From positions 155,001 through 219,000 of the forward strand of contig BGKB01000048.1 in assembly GCA_003116975.1 (NCBI GenBank): a stretch of DNA of 64,000 nt, written 5' to 3'. This stretch comes from Aurantiochytrium sp. KH105 (taxonomy: Eukaryota > Sar > Bigyra > Thraustochytrida > Thraustochytriidae). The notes beneath the pieces were generated by a model, which had not been told where the DNA came from, did not search any database, and was given only the letters and a program-made list of their open reading frames with translations. The position numbers and the translations under genes are program-made. Shown piece after piece: positions 19,988-29,542 of this stretch; position 1 is the stretch's first letter, and the number at the start of each line of letters is the position of its first letter.

Positions 19988-20033
19988 CTTGCTTGCTTGC
20001 TTGCTTGCTTGTCTTGCCTTGCCTTGCCTTGCC
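19988..20033. repeat. GCTT tetranucleotide and CTTGC pentanucleotide arrays
   Basis: About six GCTT units run directly into four CTTGC units. The change of period within one array suggests replication slippage acting on a common CTTGC-like seed. Confidence 0.8.
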
Positions 20034-20086
20034 GAGCTCGCTCGCTCGTCCGCCCGCCCGTTCGCAAGGCGGTATATAGCGTACCG

Positions 20087-20140
20087 CGACTCGACTCGAC
20101 TCGACTCGACGCGACTCGACGCGACCCGACTCGACACGAC
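20087..20140. repeat. CGACT pentanucleotide array
   Basis: About ten 5-bp units, mostly CGACT with CGACG, CGACC and CGACA variants, immediately downstream of a TATATA sequence. Confidence 0.85.
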
Positions 20141-20296
20141 GCTGCGCTCGACCCCGACCCGGCCGAGAGGGACCTGCAGCCTGTACCGCCTCCGCGCTCG
20201 GCGCTGGCCAGCTAGCTGACTTTCTCGCCGCCGCAGGAAGCGCCGGCAGCCGCGGCGTTCTTGACCGTGAGCGCGGCGTGCATGCTTGGGAGGTGG

Positions 20297-20330
20297 GATG
20301 CGATGAAATGCAAGATGCGATGCGATGCGG
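20297..20330. repeat. GATGC pentanucleotide array
   Basis: Six to seven units of GATGC with variants (GATGA, AATGC, AAGATGC), about 0.46 kb before the reductase ATG. Confidence 0.75.
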
Positions 20331-20787
20331 CCGACATTGCCAGCTAGATCTTCTTGCTTGCGACGGCGTGCGACGGCGTGCGACAGGTCGCGAGAGTTGA
20401 TGCAGGCCTGGCCTAGATTGTGATCATCAACAGCCTGCATGCAATCAGGAGGATGGATGTGAGATGCCGCGGTGCATCTTACACTCACACACACACGGGG
20501 TAGGTAGGTAGGTATTATGATGGATGGCACGGTAGTGTGTAGTGCGTGCCAAAGCAGGAGTCCTTCCGCCATCACGACCCTCGCGCGCGGAGAATTCAGA
20601 CTGCGGCCGAGGAAGGCGAGCGTTGCGTCGCGAGGACGGGCAGACCTTCAAACAAGCCGCGCCGCGCACCTGCACCGCGCGCAAGGCCAGCAGCAGCGTC
20701 GATCGCTTCGCTTCGCGCTGCGTTGCCTTGCTCTGTTCTGCCTAGCACCATACGTATACTACGGAGCCTAGCGGGCCACCCATCACC

Positions 20788-21888
20788 ATGGCGGGAGACC
20801 TCGTTCTCGTCTCCGGGGCCACGGGATACATTGGGAGCCATGTGATCCGCGAGCTGCTCGACCACGGGTACCGGGTCCGCGGCACGGTGCGGAACCTGAA
20901 AAAGCCCGCCCCCCACCTCGAGGCGTGGATCGCCAACGGCGACGCGCTCGAGCTCGTAGAGGCGGACCTTGGCGAGCCCCAGGGCTGGCCCGCCGCCTGC
21001 CAGGACTGCGACCTCGTGGCCCATGTCGCCAGCCCGTTCTTCATGGGATGCAAGCCCTCCGAGGCAGAGGAAAAGCTCTACAAGCCTGCGCGCGAGGGCA
21101 CGCTCACCGTCCTACGCGCCGCAAAGGACGCCGGCTCCGTCAAGCGCGTTGTGTTGACAAGCTCCATTGCAGCCATCATGGTCGGCCACTCCAATGCCGA
21201 GCTCGAGGCCCAGCCCGAAGACCTATGGAGCGATGAGGACAAGTGTGAGCCCTATCTGCGCTCCAAGACCATGGCCGAAAAGGCTGCGTGGGACTTTGTC
21301 GACGAAAATCCAGGATGCTTCGAGCTCTCCGTGGTCAATCCGGGGCTCGTCATCGGCCCGCCTCTGTCCAGCGGGGACGCGCAGAGCCATCGCATCGTGC
21401 GTCGCTTCATCATGCACGAACTTCCCGCCATTCCAGACTACTCGCAGTACGTCGTGGACGTTCGCGATGTCGCCATTGGTCATCGTCTGGCCTTGGAAAA
21501 GCCCGATGCAGACGGTAAGCGCTTTGCTCTTGTTGCTGGTCAAATCTCTTTTCTCCAGATCGCAAAAGCGCTCAAGGCTGAGTTCTCCCAGTACGGATAC
21601 AACGTGCCAACCTTTCGTCTTCCATACCTCTTTCTCTGGTTTGCTTCATTATATGACAAGGAGGCGCGCTCCATCTTGCCCGAAATTGGACTCAAGCTGG
21701 CCAACTTCAACAACAGCAAGGCCCGCACAGAGCTTGGTATGGACTTTCGTGATTCTGCTCAAAGCGTCGTCGAACACGTCCATGGTTGCCTACAACTTGG
21801 CGTCAAAGGTTTCAAAAAGACTGCCAAGTACAAGCGTGCCTTTCCTGCGCAATCGCAAGCTCTCGTCGCAAATCCTTCGTCCGAGTAA
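20788..21888 (+). CDS. NAD(P)-dependent extended short-chain reductase (cinnamoyl-CoA/dihydroflavonol reductase-like)
   Basis: A 366-residue cytosolic extended SDR enzyme. The Rossmann motif GATGYIG is at 10-16, with a basic TVRN segment near 33-36 that fits NADP preference. Catalytic residues are Ser125/126 (VVLTSSIAAI), Tyr156 and Lys160 in YLRSKTMAE. VVNPGLVIGPPL follows, as in the dihydroflavonol 4-reductase/cinnamoyl-CoA reductase/methylglyoxal reductase group. That group reduces aldehydes or ketones of varied size, so the substrate cannot be named. The start has a good context, CACCATGG. The tail after residue 335 is Lys-rich and ends without a targeting signal. Confidence 0.88.
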   Translation: MAGDLVLVSGATGYIGSHVIRELLDHGYRVRGTVRNLKKPAPHLEAWIANGDALELVEADLGEPQGWPAACQDCDLVAHVASPFFMGCKPSEAEEKLYKPAREGTLTVLRAAKDAGSVKRVVLTSSIAAIMVGHSNAELEAQPEDLWSDEDKCEPYLRSKTMAEKAAWDFVDENPGCFELSVVNPGLVIGPPLSSGDAQSHRIVRRFIMHELPAIPDYSQYVVDVRDVAIGHRLALEKPDADGKRFALVAGQISFLQIAKALKAEFSQYGYNVPTFRLPYLFLWFASLYDKEARSILPEIGLKLANFNNSKARTELGMDFRDSAQSVVEHVHGCLQLGVKGFKKTAKYKRAFPAQSQALVANPSSE

Positions 21889-22188
21889 GTGAGGGAGTGA
21901 GCAAGCCAGCGAGCAAGTGGATCAGCCAAATCGGTGTCGTCAAGGAAACGATTGCTGACTCGGGGCTTCCAACCTCTCGTTGTAGATCTGTCTTTTTCCA
22001 TCCTATCTATAATTATGTGTCGCATCATGATGTTCCCCCTCTTTTTTCTAAACCAAGAAAATCAAACAACTCTGTGTATACTCCAATCTTTCGGTTCTAT
22101 TTCATGATCAGGCTCAGAAAGTATACGTATACACAAAAACATAAGGGTGATACATTATCGCAACTGGCCTCGTTCAAGGCACTCATCG
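21889..22188. other. short convergent intergenic region
   Basis: A 300-bp tail-to-tail spacer, AT-rich from about 22000 to 22150, containing both 3' ends. No gene or repeat is visible. Confidence 0.5.
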
Positions 22189-24558
22189 TCAGGCGACGAG
22201 ACTTGAATCTGAGGCGTTACCACCCCCCCTCAGCAAAGATGGCTTCCGCAACCTGAAAACACTACGCCGCAGGCGACGTTCACTCGCAGCATTGGAGATG
22301 AGGTGCGAGAGCGCCTGGCCCGCAGCCTGATTTGCCTTGTGCGAAAGTTTCGACGAGCTTGCAGCTTTTTGCAAAACCAATTTGATGCGCTCCACCAACG
22401 TGTACTCAAGAGGGGCGTTGGGAGTCAGCAAAAGAAGCGCTGTACATGCACGCTGTAGCGTCAAGTTGTCCTCTGGTTGCGATTCCACGCTTGCAAAAAG
22501 AGCCTCAAAGATTTCAGGGTCGCACAAGCTCGAAGACGCAACATGTGAATCGCTTGACAGAGCCCACAAAGCACCCGACGCACACCGTTGCACGTCAGCG
22601 CTGCGAGGGAATGCATGAATCGCCGTCGCCAAGAGATGTGGTGCCACTCGGGCAGTCGCAACGGCCTCATGTCGCGCCAAGCTCCAGAGGGCGAGGCAAA
22701 TTGCCGCATGAGCTTCAGGAGCCCGCCCATGCAGCTTTTCTGAGGCGCCGCGCAAAGTCTCGACAATCCCGAGGCGAACGAGGGCGCTGGCAATGGTATC
22801 CACACAGGTGAATCGCGCGCAGGCATGCGCCGCAGCCTGCACAACGTCTTCATTCGTCTCGTGGAACTCAATTGCGCCCAGCAAGACTTGGCCCGTCGCA
22901 CCGGCCGCATAAACGACACGCCCCGAAGACTGCCGCGCCTCGGCGTCAGCGTCCGCGTCCGTGAACGGTTGCAACGCGGAATTCTCCGACACTTTGCCTG
23001 CAAGAGACTCAAGCGCCCTGGCCCCGTGAACTTGGACATCTGCGCTGCGGGGATGCTGCCGCATCGCCTGAACGATGGAAGCGGCAGCGTTGAGACTTAG
23101 CAGAGTCTCGCGATGATGACGAATTGCGAGCTGGCTCAAGACTTGGCACGAACGGCTTTGCAAGGTGGCACTCTGCTCGTAGCCTTGCATGGCGCGCAGC
23201 ACGGCGCCCCCCGCTCCTGCAAGCATGGCCTCATCCACCCTCTGCGGCTCGCCAGTCAGTAAAGCAACGAGATAGCACATGTTGCTGCTCAAGGCCTCGC
23301 AATCTTGCTCGGGTGCGGCCGCAGCCTCCATGGCGAGCGCCAGCACGTTTAGCGCCACAAGTGCGCCCCGAACACGTTCATTCAACGCAGCAGCAGCAGC
23401 AGCTTCTCGCGGCTCTTGCTCGTGTTCAGAAAGGTCGGCATTCGAGTTCTCGCCCTCCTCCATTCTTTCACATTCTCCCGGCTGCCTCCATCCTCGCCTG
23501 CGCCACGTCCAGGTCCCCATGACCCTCGATACCACGCCAAGTACGCTCCCTGCATCCCCCGCGTCCTGGTATTTGGGGTTTTCGGTTTCCGCAAAGGCCA
23601 CGAACGCTTCGACGCAAGCGAATTGGACATCAAAAGCATCCTCGTGATGCTCCATTGCCTTGACAAGGTCGACGCCGGCACCGTGCCACATTGCGCGTTC
23701 TTTAGTGACGCTCGACTGTCCGCGGACGAGGGCGCTCAGCGCGCGAGCCCCAGCGACTTGCATCGGACCGCTCTCCGGGAACGACTTCATGGCGTTGATG
23801 ATAAATTTCGCGACGCCATGTTCCCAGAGCGCGTCAATTGCGTCAGAACTTGACGCCAGACGATCTGCAATGACCAGACATGTCTCGATCTGTTCAGCCA
23901 CGTCGAGAGCGCTTGCTTGCATGCGGAGAATGAGCTGCGCTGCGCCCTCTTGGGCTCCCCCAGAAATGCCTGACTGTGTTGCGAATCGACGTAAAACATG
24001 CGAGCGTGGCATGCACATGGCTTGCGTGTTCGATGTCGACACGGGACTTGTAAAGGTATCTCTCTGGCTCGGCCAATGCGCCACCGGGTCACCCCTGCGA
24101 CGCAAAATGCTTAAAAGTTCGCCTTCGAGAGCGACCAGCTCTCGCTGCGCTGCTTGCCATTGCACGGGCCTGGTGGTTCCACATTGAGACCATGCGCCAC
24201 GCTGACGCCACGGAGACGTCTGATGCGTCTCGCGTCCAATCTCAAGAGCGCCCTGTAACGCGCCAACATCAATTCTGCGTCCAGGTTGCGTGTACTCGAG
24301 CAAATCTGCAAGCCATATCGCCCCGGGCACGGCGCTGACCACGTCTGGCTCATAAAGGGTATTGAGCAGCTGCTCGAGACCTGCGTGCCAGGTCTCCGCC
24401 TTTTCGGTAGGGAGTTGCCTTTTCCCCAGTGCAGGACTCGCAGAGCTGGACGTCGCGGTTGGTCTTGACGACGAGAACGACGACGGCGACGACATCTTTC
24501 TTTGAAGACGCTTGAGGAAACCAGCGCGTCCACGTCGCGATACGCGTCTGCTGCTCAT
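22189..24558 (-). CDS. armadillo/HEAT-like helical repeat protein, function unknown
   Basis: A 789-residue, Ala- and Leu-rich protein. A basic, Ser-rich N terminus (about 70 residues) is followed by repeated 40-45-residue helical units with the armadillo look: GGAVLRAMQGYEQSATLQSR, AASIVQAMRQHPRSADVQVHGARALESLAG and VAPHLLATAIHAFPRSADVQ share the pattern of a helix, then HPRSADVQ, then a further helix. Such proteins are scaffolds that bind peptides, and nothing here narrows the partner. The first ATG is at 24558; the frame extends only to a GTG upstream. The C terminus is basic (RRLRRSVFRLRK). Family fold is likely, function unassigned. Confidence 0.72.
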   Translation of the reverse strand: MSSRRVSRRGRAGFLKRLQRKMSSPSSFSSSRPTATSSSASPALGKRQLPTEKAETWHAGLEQLLNTLYEPDVVSAVPGAIWLADLLEYTQPGRRIDVGALQGALEIGRETHQTSPWRQRGAWSQCGTTRPVQWQAAQRELVALEGELLSILRRRGDPVAHWPSQRDTFTSPVSTSNTQAMCMPRSHVLRRFATQSGISGGAQEGAAQLILRMQASALDVAEQIETCLVIADRLASSSDAIDALWEHGVAKFIINAMKSFPESGPMQVAGARALSALVRGQSSVTKERAMWHGAGVDLVKAMEHHEDAFDVQFACVEAFVAFAETENPKYQDAGDAGSVLGVVSRVMGTWTWRRRGWRQPGECERMEEGENSNADLSEHEQEPREAAAAAALNERVRGALVALNVLALAMEAAAAPEQDCEALSSNMCYLVALLTGEPQRVDEAMLAGAGGAVLRAMQGYEQSATLQSRSCQVLSQLAIRHHRETLLSLNAAASIVQAMRQHPRSADVQVHGARALESLAGKVSENSALQPFTDADADAEARQSSGRVVYAAGATGQVLLGAIEFHETNEDVVQAAAHACARFTCVDTIASALVRLGIVETLRGASEKLHGRAPEAHAAICLALWSLARHEAVATARVAPHLLATAIHAFPRSADVQRCASGALWALSSDSHVASSSLCDPEIFEALFASVESQPEDNLTLQRACTALLLLTPNAPLEYTLVERIKLVLQKAASSSKLSHKANQAAGQALSHLISNAASERRLRRSVFRLRKPSLLRGGGNASDSSLVA

Positions 24559-24881
24559 CGCTTGGCAAGCACGAGCCGCCAGCCAGGGTTGCACGTCGGC
24601 GCACGACGGTCCTTAGGACTCGAGGGTGAGAGTGTGGACCTTCACTCAATCGTGCCATTGCCGACGGAAGGTACTAACAACCGCCGCCGCCTGGTCTGCT
24701 TGCCGCTTGGGAAGCATTGTCTTGGGGCCGACCCAGCGCGTCCCAGCTTCAGAATGCGCGGCGTCACCTGGATGCGCCATTTGCGCATTGCAAGGTAATC
24801 GCTTTCCGAATTATTGCTGCAAGTCGGCTGCAAGCATCTTTGGACCGTTCTGCGCTGGATTAGCGGCCTGACATGTAAGTG

Positions 24882-24913
24882 AGTGGCGTGGCGTGGCGTG
24901 GCGAGGCGTGGCG
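24882..24913. repeat. GTGGC pentanucleotide array
   Basis: About six 5-bp units of GTGGC with one GAGGC variant, about 0.33 kb upstream of the ARM-like gene start. Confidence 0.8.
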
Positions 24914-24920
24914 AGACAAG

Positions 24921-25072
24921 CTTTCTTGGCGAGCGAGACCTTGACGTGCTTTACTTATGCAGCGCAATCTTGGATGTGATGTATAATCAGTTGTTGTTTG
25001 TTTGCAGAGAAGACTTTTTTGGTGACAAGGCTGTCGTTCTTGGTGAGCGAGATCTTGAGGTCCTAACTTTTT
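24921..25072. repeat. pair of imperfect 34-bp direct repeats
   Basis: TTCTTGGCGAGCGAGACC at 24931 and TTCTTGGTGAGCGAGATC at 25037 start two matching stretches that both continue through CTTGA and a CCT/GCT-like step into a T-rich end. The copies are about 106 bp apart. They could be a decayed tandem duplication. Confidence 0.55.
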
Positions 25073-25429
25073 TTTTTTTTCCATGCAGTCCAAACTGTTC
25101 TAGTAAAGTTGCTTGCAAAGCCTTGACTCTTTTGCTGAAGAAAAGTATTCGCAAGCGAGCAAAGCAAAGCGAAGTAATGAAAAAGATGGCAAGGCCATGC
25201 TGATCGTGTTGTGACGAAAAGCAAGAACACGAAATGGTGGTGGACAGAACAAATCAATCATTTGTGATACATCTCGCCTGCGCGGCCAATGTTCCAGCAA
25301 TGTAGATCAAAAGAAGACAGTATAGGGTATACAGAAGATGCACGGACGAACGGCATGACATGGGGACGAACTACAAAACGTGCCAGCATGAGCTCCCTCC
25401 CTTTATGCAAAGGACTTGTCGTCCATGAG

Positions 25430-25436
<7 letters not shown>

Positions 25437-25464
<28 letters not shown>

Positions 25465-25583
25465 CGCACGCGACCACGAAGAAGTTCTCCTTTCTCCCCC
25501 ATTCCTCCGCATACAAATTGGGAAGAGAGGGGGGCAGCTTGGATGACGACGAGGAAGAGGAAGAAGAAGAAGAAGAAGAAGAA
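25437..25583. repeat. GA dinucleotide and GAA trinucleotide tracts
   Basis: A GA run of about fourteen units at 25437-25465 and a GAA/GGA run at about 25546-25583, both in the 3' flank of the carrier gene. Confidence 0.8.
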
Positions 25584-25597
25584 GCGAAAAGTACGCA

Positions 25598-27637
25598 TTA
25601 AGAAAGCGCCTTTCGTGTTTCCTCGTAGACGAGATAAGAGGTTGCAACTGCAGGCAGGGTTTTCAAAAGGTTTGGCAAAAGACCCCGATAGAGACCGCGC
25701 ACACCGTTATCCCGTATGGTCTTGTGGAAACAGTCGAGCGGGCCAGAATAGGTAACAGGCATACTGGCATTCATACCCTGCGCCTGTAGCTTGGTTCGAA
25801 TGAGCTGCAAGGGGTAAGCCACGGTAGCTCCAATTGTCGAAGATGTGGCGCCAAAGAGAAGAAGCGTCAAGGCACCCGGGCCGTCGACCTCATGTGGGTG
25901 CGCGCGGATCCAGCTCTCCTTGAGAGTCATAAAGACCATGAGATCAATACCTGCATAGGGGGCCACGCCGGCGAGCGAGGCACCGAGGCCACGGTAGAGG
26001 GCGCGCACGCCCTCGTAGCGCACCGTGCGATTGAGACAATGAAAAATACCGCGGTATTCGCCCTTTTTCGCCACGGCAAGACGGGTCTTGGCAATTTCCA
26101 AAGGGTAAATGAGTGTTTGACTGACAATGCCGGCGCCAGCACCAGCAATAAAGCGCTCACGAATGCGAATATTGTCAGGGTCTTCTGCAATTTCATTCTT
26201 GAGACGCTCATAGGTGAAAAACTTCATTGCAGATTCCGGAATGATCTTGACCACGTTGGAGCCGTTTCCTCGGTAAAAAGCGACAAAACCACCCTCTTTA
26301 TATATGGACCGCAGGCCCTGCGTGATCGTACGCCCCGAAACATTACCGGTCATCATGAGCACCTTGAGTCGATCGAGGGGCGCGGTCAACGTGCGGGACA
26401 CAGCGCCGGCAACGCCGCCGGCGATAAAATTCACGAGATATGCGGGCTTGCCGCCCTCGACCTCGTCAGGAACGCCAAAGTCCTCGCCGAGACCTACATC
26501 AACGGACGAGTCTTTGGCCCAAGAATCAAAAACATGGCGCAACGAGTTTCCAGGAAGGAGCAAAAGAAACTTGCGGAACTCCCCAAACCGCACGTCGCTT
26601 GTGTCGACGCGACTCATGCGGCGAACGATTTTATCGATTTGACCATCCGAGGCTTTCAGTTGCAGGTCCATGAGGGAACGCTTGAGTTCCTCAGGCACGA
26701 TGCGGCCGTCTTTGTTGCGGTCCATGTACCCGAACAACGAGCGAAGCTCCGCTTCCCTCGCGCCGGCGTACGCTTTGAATTCTGCCGCGCTTCTGTGCAT
26801 GGTTCGTTAAAAGAGGGGGGAGGAGACCATCAATTGCGTAAGTTTTCATCACTCGTTGACAAGCACACGTGAGTGGCCCATTTGCATCCAAAGAGCGAGG
26901 ACAGGCCGGTCGACAAGAAGTAGATGACTTGATAGAACGTACAATAGACCATCCATATTGGCGTCTGCTCTTGCAAAAATTTCGTCGAGAATGTCTGGCG
27001 TACACGGGAGCCCTAGTGCCCCAAGCCCCACCACTACCTCATCCCGCGACAGGAACTCTGTGTCCATTCATCCGTCAGAAGAAATCAAATTGCTCGCGCG
27101 TGTCAGTCTCGCTCGCGTTTTTTCGACACACGCTCTCACACATTCTCGAGCGACTGTGCTGAGATTACCTCATGCACCGCACAAAGTCTGCGTGGTCATC
27201 GCCCAGATCTTGGCCCGCATCATCGCCTGGTCCCGGCTCGCACCTCGACCTGCAAATCGTGCCTGGGGAAGCCTGGCTCCCCGAGCCTGAGGCGCTGAGC
27301 CCGAACGAAACGGGCCAGGCTGGCCCAGGCGCGCCTTGCGGTGTTCGTTGCGCAAGAAAAACGTACCGTCGTGGTCCCTGTCGAGGCGCTCGAAGAGCTT
27401 CACGAGCTCGGTCTCCGTGAAGTCCAGCACCGCGCGCGCCTCCTCGGCGTCCTCCGCGAGCGCGCCCTCCTCGGCGTCCTGCAGCGAGCACGCGATGAGC
27501 GCCGTACCGCGCGCCGCGGCCGCCGGCGGCGACAGGCCTGCCACGGGCGCGCTCGCGGCCAGCGGCACGAGCGTCAGCATCGGCGCCGCGCACGCCGTGC
27601 CCAGCGGCGCCGCGCGCGCCTGCGCTCGCTCCCCCAT
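25598..27637 (-). CDS. calcium-regulated mitochondrial carrier (SCaMC/ATP-Mg-phosphate carrier type), three exons
   Basis: Exons read as 27637-27367, 27057-26943 and 26792-25598, giving 526 residues in one frame. Introns of 309 and 150 bp both start GTACGT and end CAG, and the first is phase 1, the second phase 2. Joining restores EF-hand loops cut by the introns: DRDHDEFLSRDE (Glu in place of the usual Gly at position 6) and DANMDGLLSAAE. A third loop is DRNKDGRIVPEE and the fourth is degenerate. The SLC25 domain then has APLDRLKV, YPLEIAKTRL and YPLQLIRTKL signatures with YRG steps. SCaMC proteins exchange ATP-Mg for phosphate across the inner mitochondrial membrane under cytosolic calcium control. 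The start could also be Met20 (27580). Confidence 0.88.
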
Positions 27638-27859
27638 CCTCGCGTCCGCGCGAAGCCGCTCTGCCCGGCCTCGTCTCGGCGCTGCTTGTGCGCGAGCTGC
27701 GCGAGCTGCCTCCTCGCGGCCCGTGCATCACGCCGCGCGCAAGTGAAGTATACCCGCTCCCGCAAGTCGGTATAGCCCGCCGCAAGGCCGAATCGAACGC
27801 CGGCGCACTGGTCAGCCTGCCGTACAGCCAGCCAGTAAAAGGCACGAATGTGTGTGTGG

Positions 27860-27891
27860 TAATGTAATGGAATGGAATAGAATGCAATGCG
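27860..27891. repeat. AATGG-type pentanucleotide array
   Basis: Six 5-bp steps (AATGT, AATGG, AATGG, AATAG, AATGC, AATGC), about 0.22 kb upstream of the carrier gene start. Confidence 0.75.
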
Positions 27892-28770
27892 GTGCAGCTG
27901 CAGAGCAGTGCAGGCGAGAAGAAGAGCAAAGCAAAGCACAAGCAGCGTGATTGATCAGCCCCGGGTCATCATGGTGATCAAGGACGGCCTGCCTGCCACA
28001 GCCACTGCCATTCGGACCGCGCTTCTCGACCGCGAGCCAGATGGGCAAGGCAAATCGAAACTTTCTGCTGCAATGACAGGCAGGAGAACCGTGAGTCAGA
28101 GGTATAGGCCAGCTGCAGCTGCAGCTGGCATGTGGCTGCAGACAAAAAAAGCTCCAACAACTTCTTTGCGCTGCCAGACAACTTCTTGGCAAGACAACTT
28201 TTGGGGCCACTGGCGTATAGGCTATCCTTAAGCAACCAAGCGCAACCAAGAAACCTCATCGCATGCTGGCCCTGTGATAAGGAGAACCACCGAATCTGGT
28301 GGTGGCTGCAGCAACAGTGACGGGGTCGAAGTCGCTGGCCAGCCGGAGCTGCTGCTGCATGCACTGCACGAATAAAGCACGCGTCTCTCTCTCGTGCGCG
28401 CACTCTTACGTCGCTAGCTGCCGCCGTAGAGAGCCGAACGGGACGACGACGACCTCGCCATTCGTAGCCAACCACATGACAGCCACCAGTCACTTCAGGC
28501 AAGAGGCCGGCTCACCTCGCACACCCTTTCTTGCGCGCACACTCGGTCCCCACGCGGACACCCTTTTCCCGGGCCCCTCCATACTTCCGCCGCTGGGTGT
28601 GCTTTATCTTATTATCTTAACTATCAACGATCTGCACCCAGCGCCTTTGTGGAACCCGGTCCGGTCCTGCCGCGCGTGCAGGTCCCATCGCGCAGGCCCT
28701 CCAGGCCCCGGGCTCGCAGCAGCAAGTTGATCCTGATTCCCGGCCGGGAGGTCGGCCGCCTTGACTCGCC

Positions 28771-28860
28771 TCACCTCAGCTCGCCCGGCCTGGCCTGGCC
28801 TCGCCTCGTCTCGCCCTGGCTCGCCTCGGCTCAAGCGGCTCGCCTCGGCTCAAGCGGCCG
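28771..28860. repeat. CTCGC/CTGGC pentamers and a 19-bp tandem repeat
   Basis: Roughly ten 5-bp steps of CTCGC and CTGGC variants are followed by two exact abutting copies of GGCTCGCCTCGGCTCAAGC at 28818-28836 and 28837-28855. Confidence 0.8.
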
Positions 28861-29409
28861 GGCCTGGCGCGCGCGGGTCCCTCGCTCGCTCGCGCGCCTT
28901 CCCGTGACAGTTCTCCGGGATGATAAACTTGTTCTTCGCCTTGCGCCGCTCGCAGTAGTAGTACTATGGCGGCTGCCTGCCTGCCTGCCTGCCTGCCTGG
29001 GAGACAGAGAATCTCCTCGCCGCCGTCGCAGATTCGCAACGACGACAGCGACCTCCGCGCGTCCACTCCGCCGCCGCGCACGCTGCCCCGCTCGGGGAGC
29101 GGTCCTCGCGCGGGCTCCTTCGCCGCGAGGCGGTCTCCCTCGCCGCGAGGCGTCCCGGTCCCGTCGATCGATCGCCGCATCATCGACGACGTCGCCGCAG
29201 ACGCCGCCGCGCCCCGGAAGAAGAGCAGGCCCGGGCCCACGCAAGGCCGCGGCGTCTTTGTTACGCGGTTCCCACCCGCCCGCCCGCCCTCGCCCGGCAG
29301 CAGACCCGAGTCGCAGCGCAGCTGCAGCAGCCGCGCCTCCGCCGTCGCGCCGCGCCGCCCGCGCGAGTCTTCGCTGCCGGCGCTCCGCGCGCGGCCAACT
29401 GAGTCTCTT

Positions 29410-29438
29410 CTCTTTCTTTCTTTCTTTCTTTCTTTCTG
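29410..29438. repeat. CTTT tetranucleotide tract
   Basis: About seven CTTT units, a pyrimidine-rich run just before the lipin-like gene and probably in its leader. Confidence 0.8.
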
Positions 29439-29542
29439 TCTTGGCCGAGGCGAGGGAGATCAGATCGTCTCGCCTTCGACGTCCGCGCCGCGTCGGCACA
29501 TCGACCTCGCGTGCGCGCTGCTGCTGGCGCAGCGCAGGCCGC

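Larger units (their letters stand above)
19437..20787. promoter_or_regulatory. divergent intergenic region rich in short tandem repeats
   Basis: This 1.35-kb promoter region contains GCTT/CTTGC, CGACT, GATGC and TTCGC repeat arrays. A TATATA sequence at about 20073-20078 sits just before the CGACT array. It serves the carrier-like gene to the left and the reductase to the right. Confidence 0.5.
24559..25597. promoter_or_regulatory. intergenic region between ARM-like gene and carrier gene
   Basis: This 1.04-kb spacer holds the promoter of the ARM-like gene (minus strand) and the 3' end of the carrier gene. It contains a GTGGC array (24882-24913), an imperfect direct repeat pair (24925 and 25036), a GA tract and a GAA tract. 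No conserved coding frame is visible. Confidence 0.5.
27638..29542. promoter_or_regulatory. long divergent intergenic region, carrier / lipin-like gene
   Basis: At 1.9 kb this is the longest divergent gap in the window. It carries an AATGG array close to the carrier start, CCTCG/CCTGG pentamers and a 19-bp direct repeat near 28771-28860, and a CTTT run at 29410-29438 about 0.1 kb before the lipin-like ATG. Open frames through it lack family motifs. Confidence 0.5.

Noticed and set aside
28649-29542. N-terminal extension of the lipin-like frame by about 298 codons
   Set aside because: The N-LIP domain begins at the ATG at 29543; upstream residues are low-complexity Arg/Ala/Pro from GC-rich DNA and 5-bp repeats.
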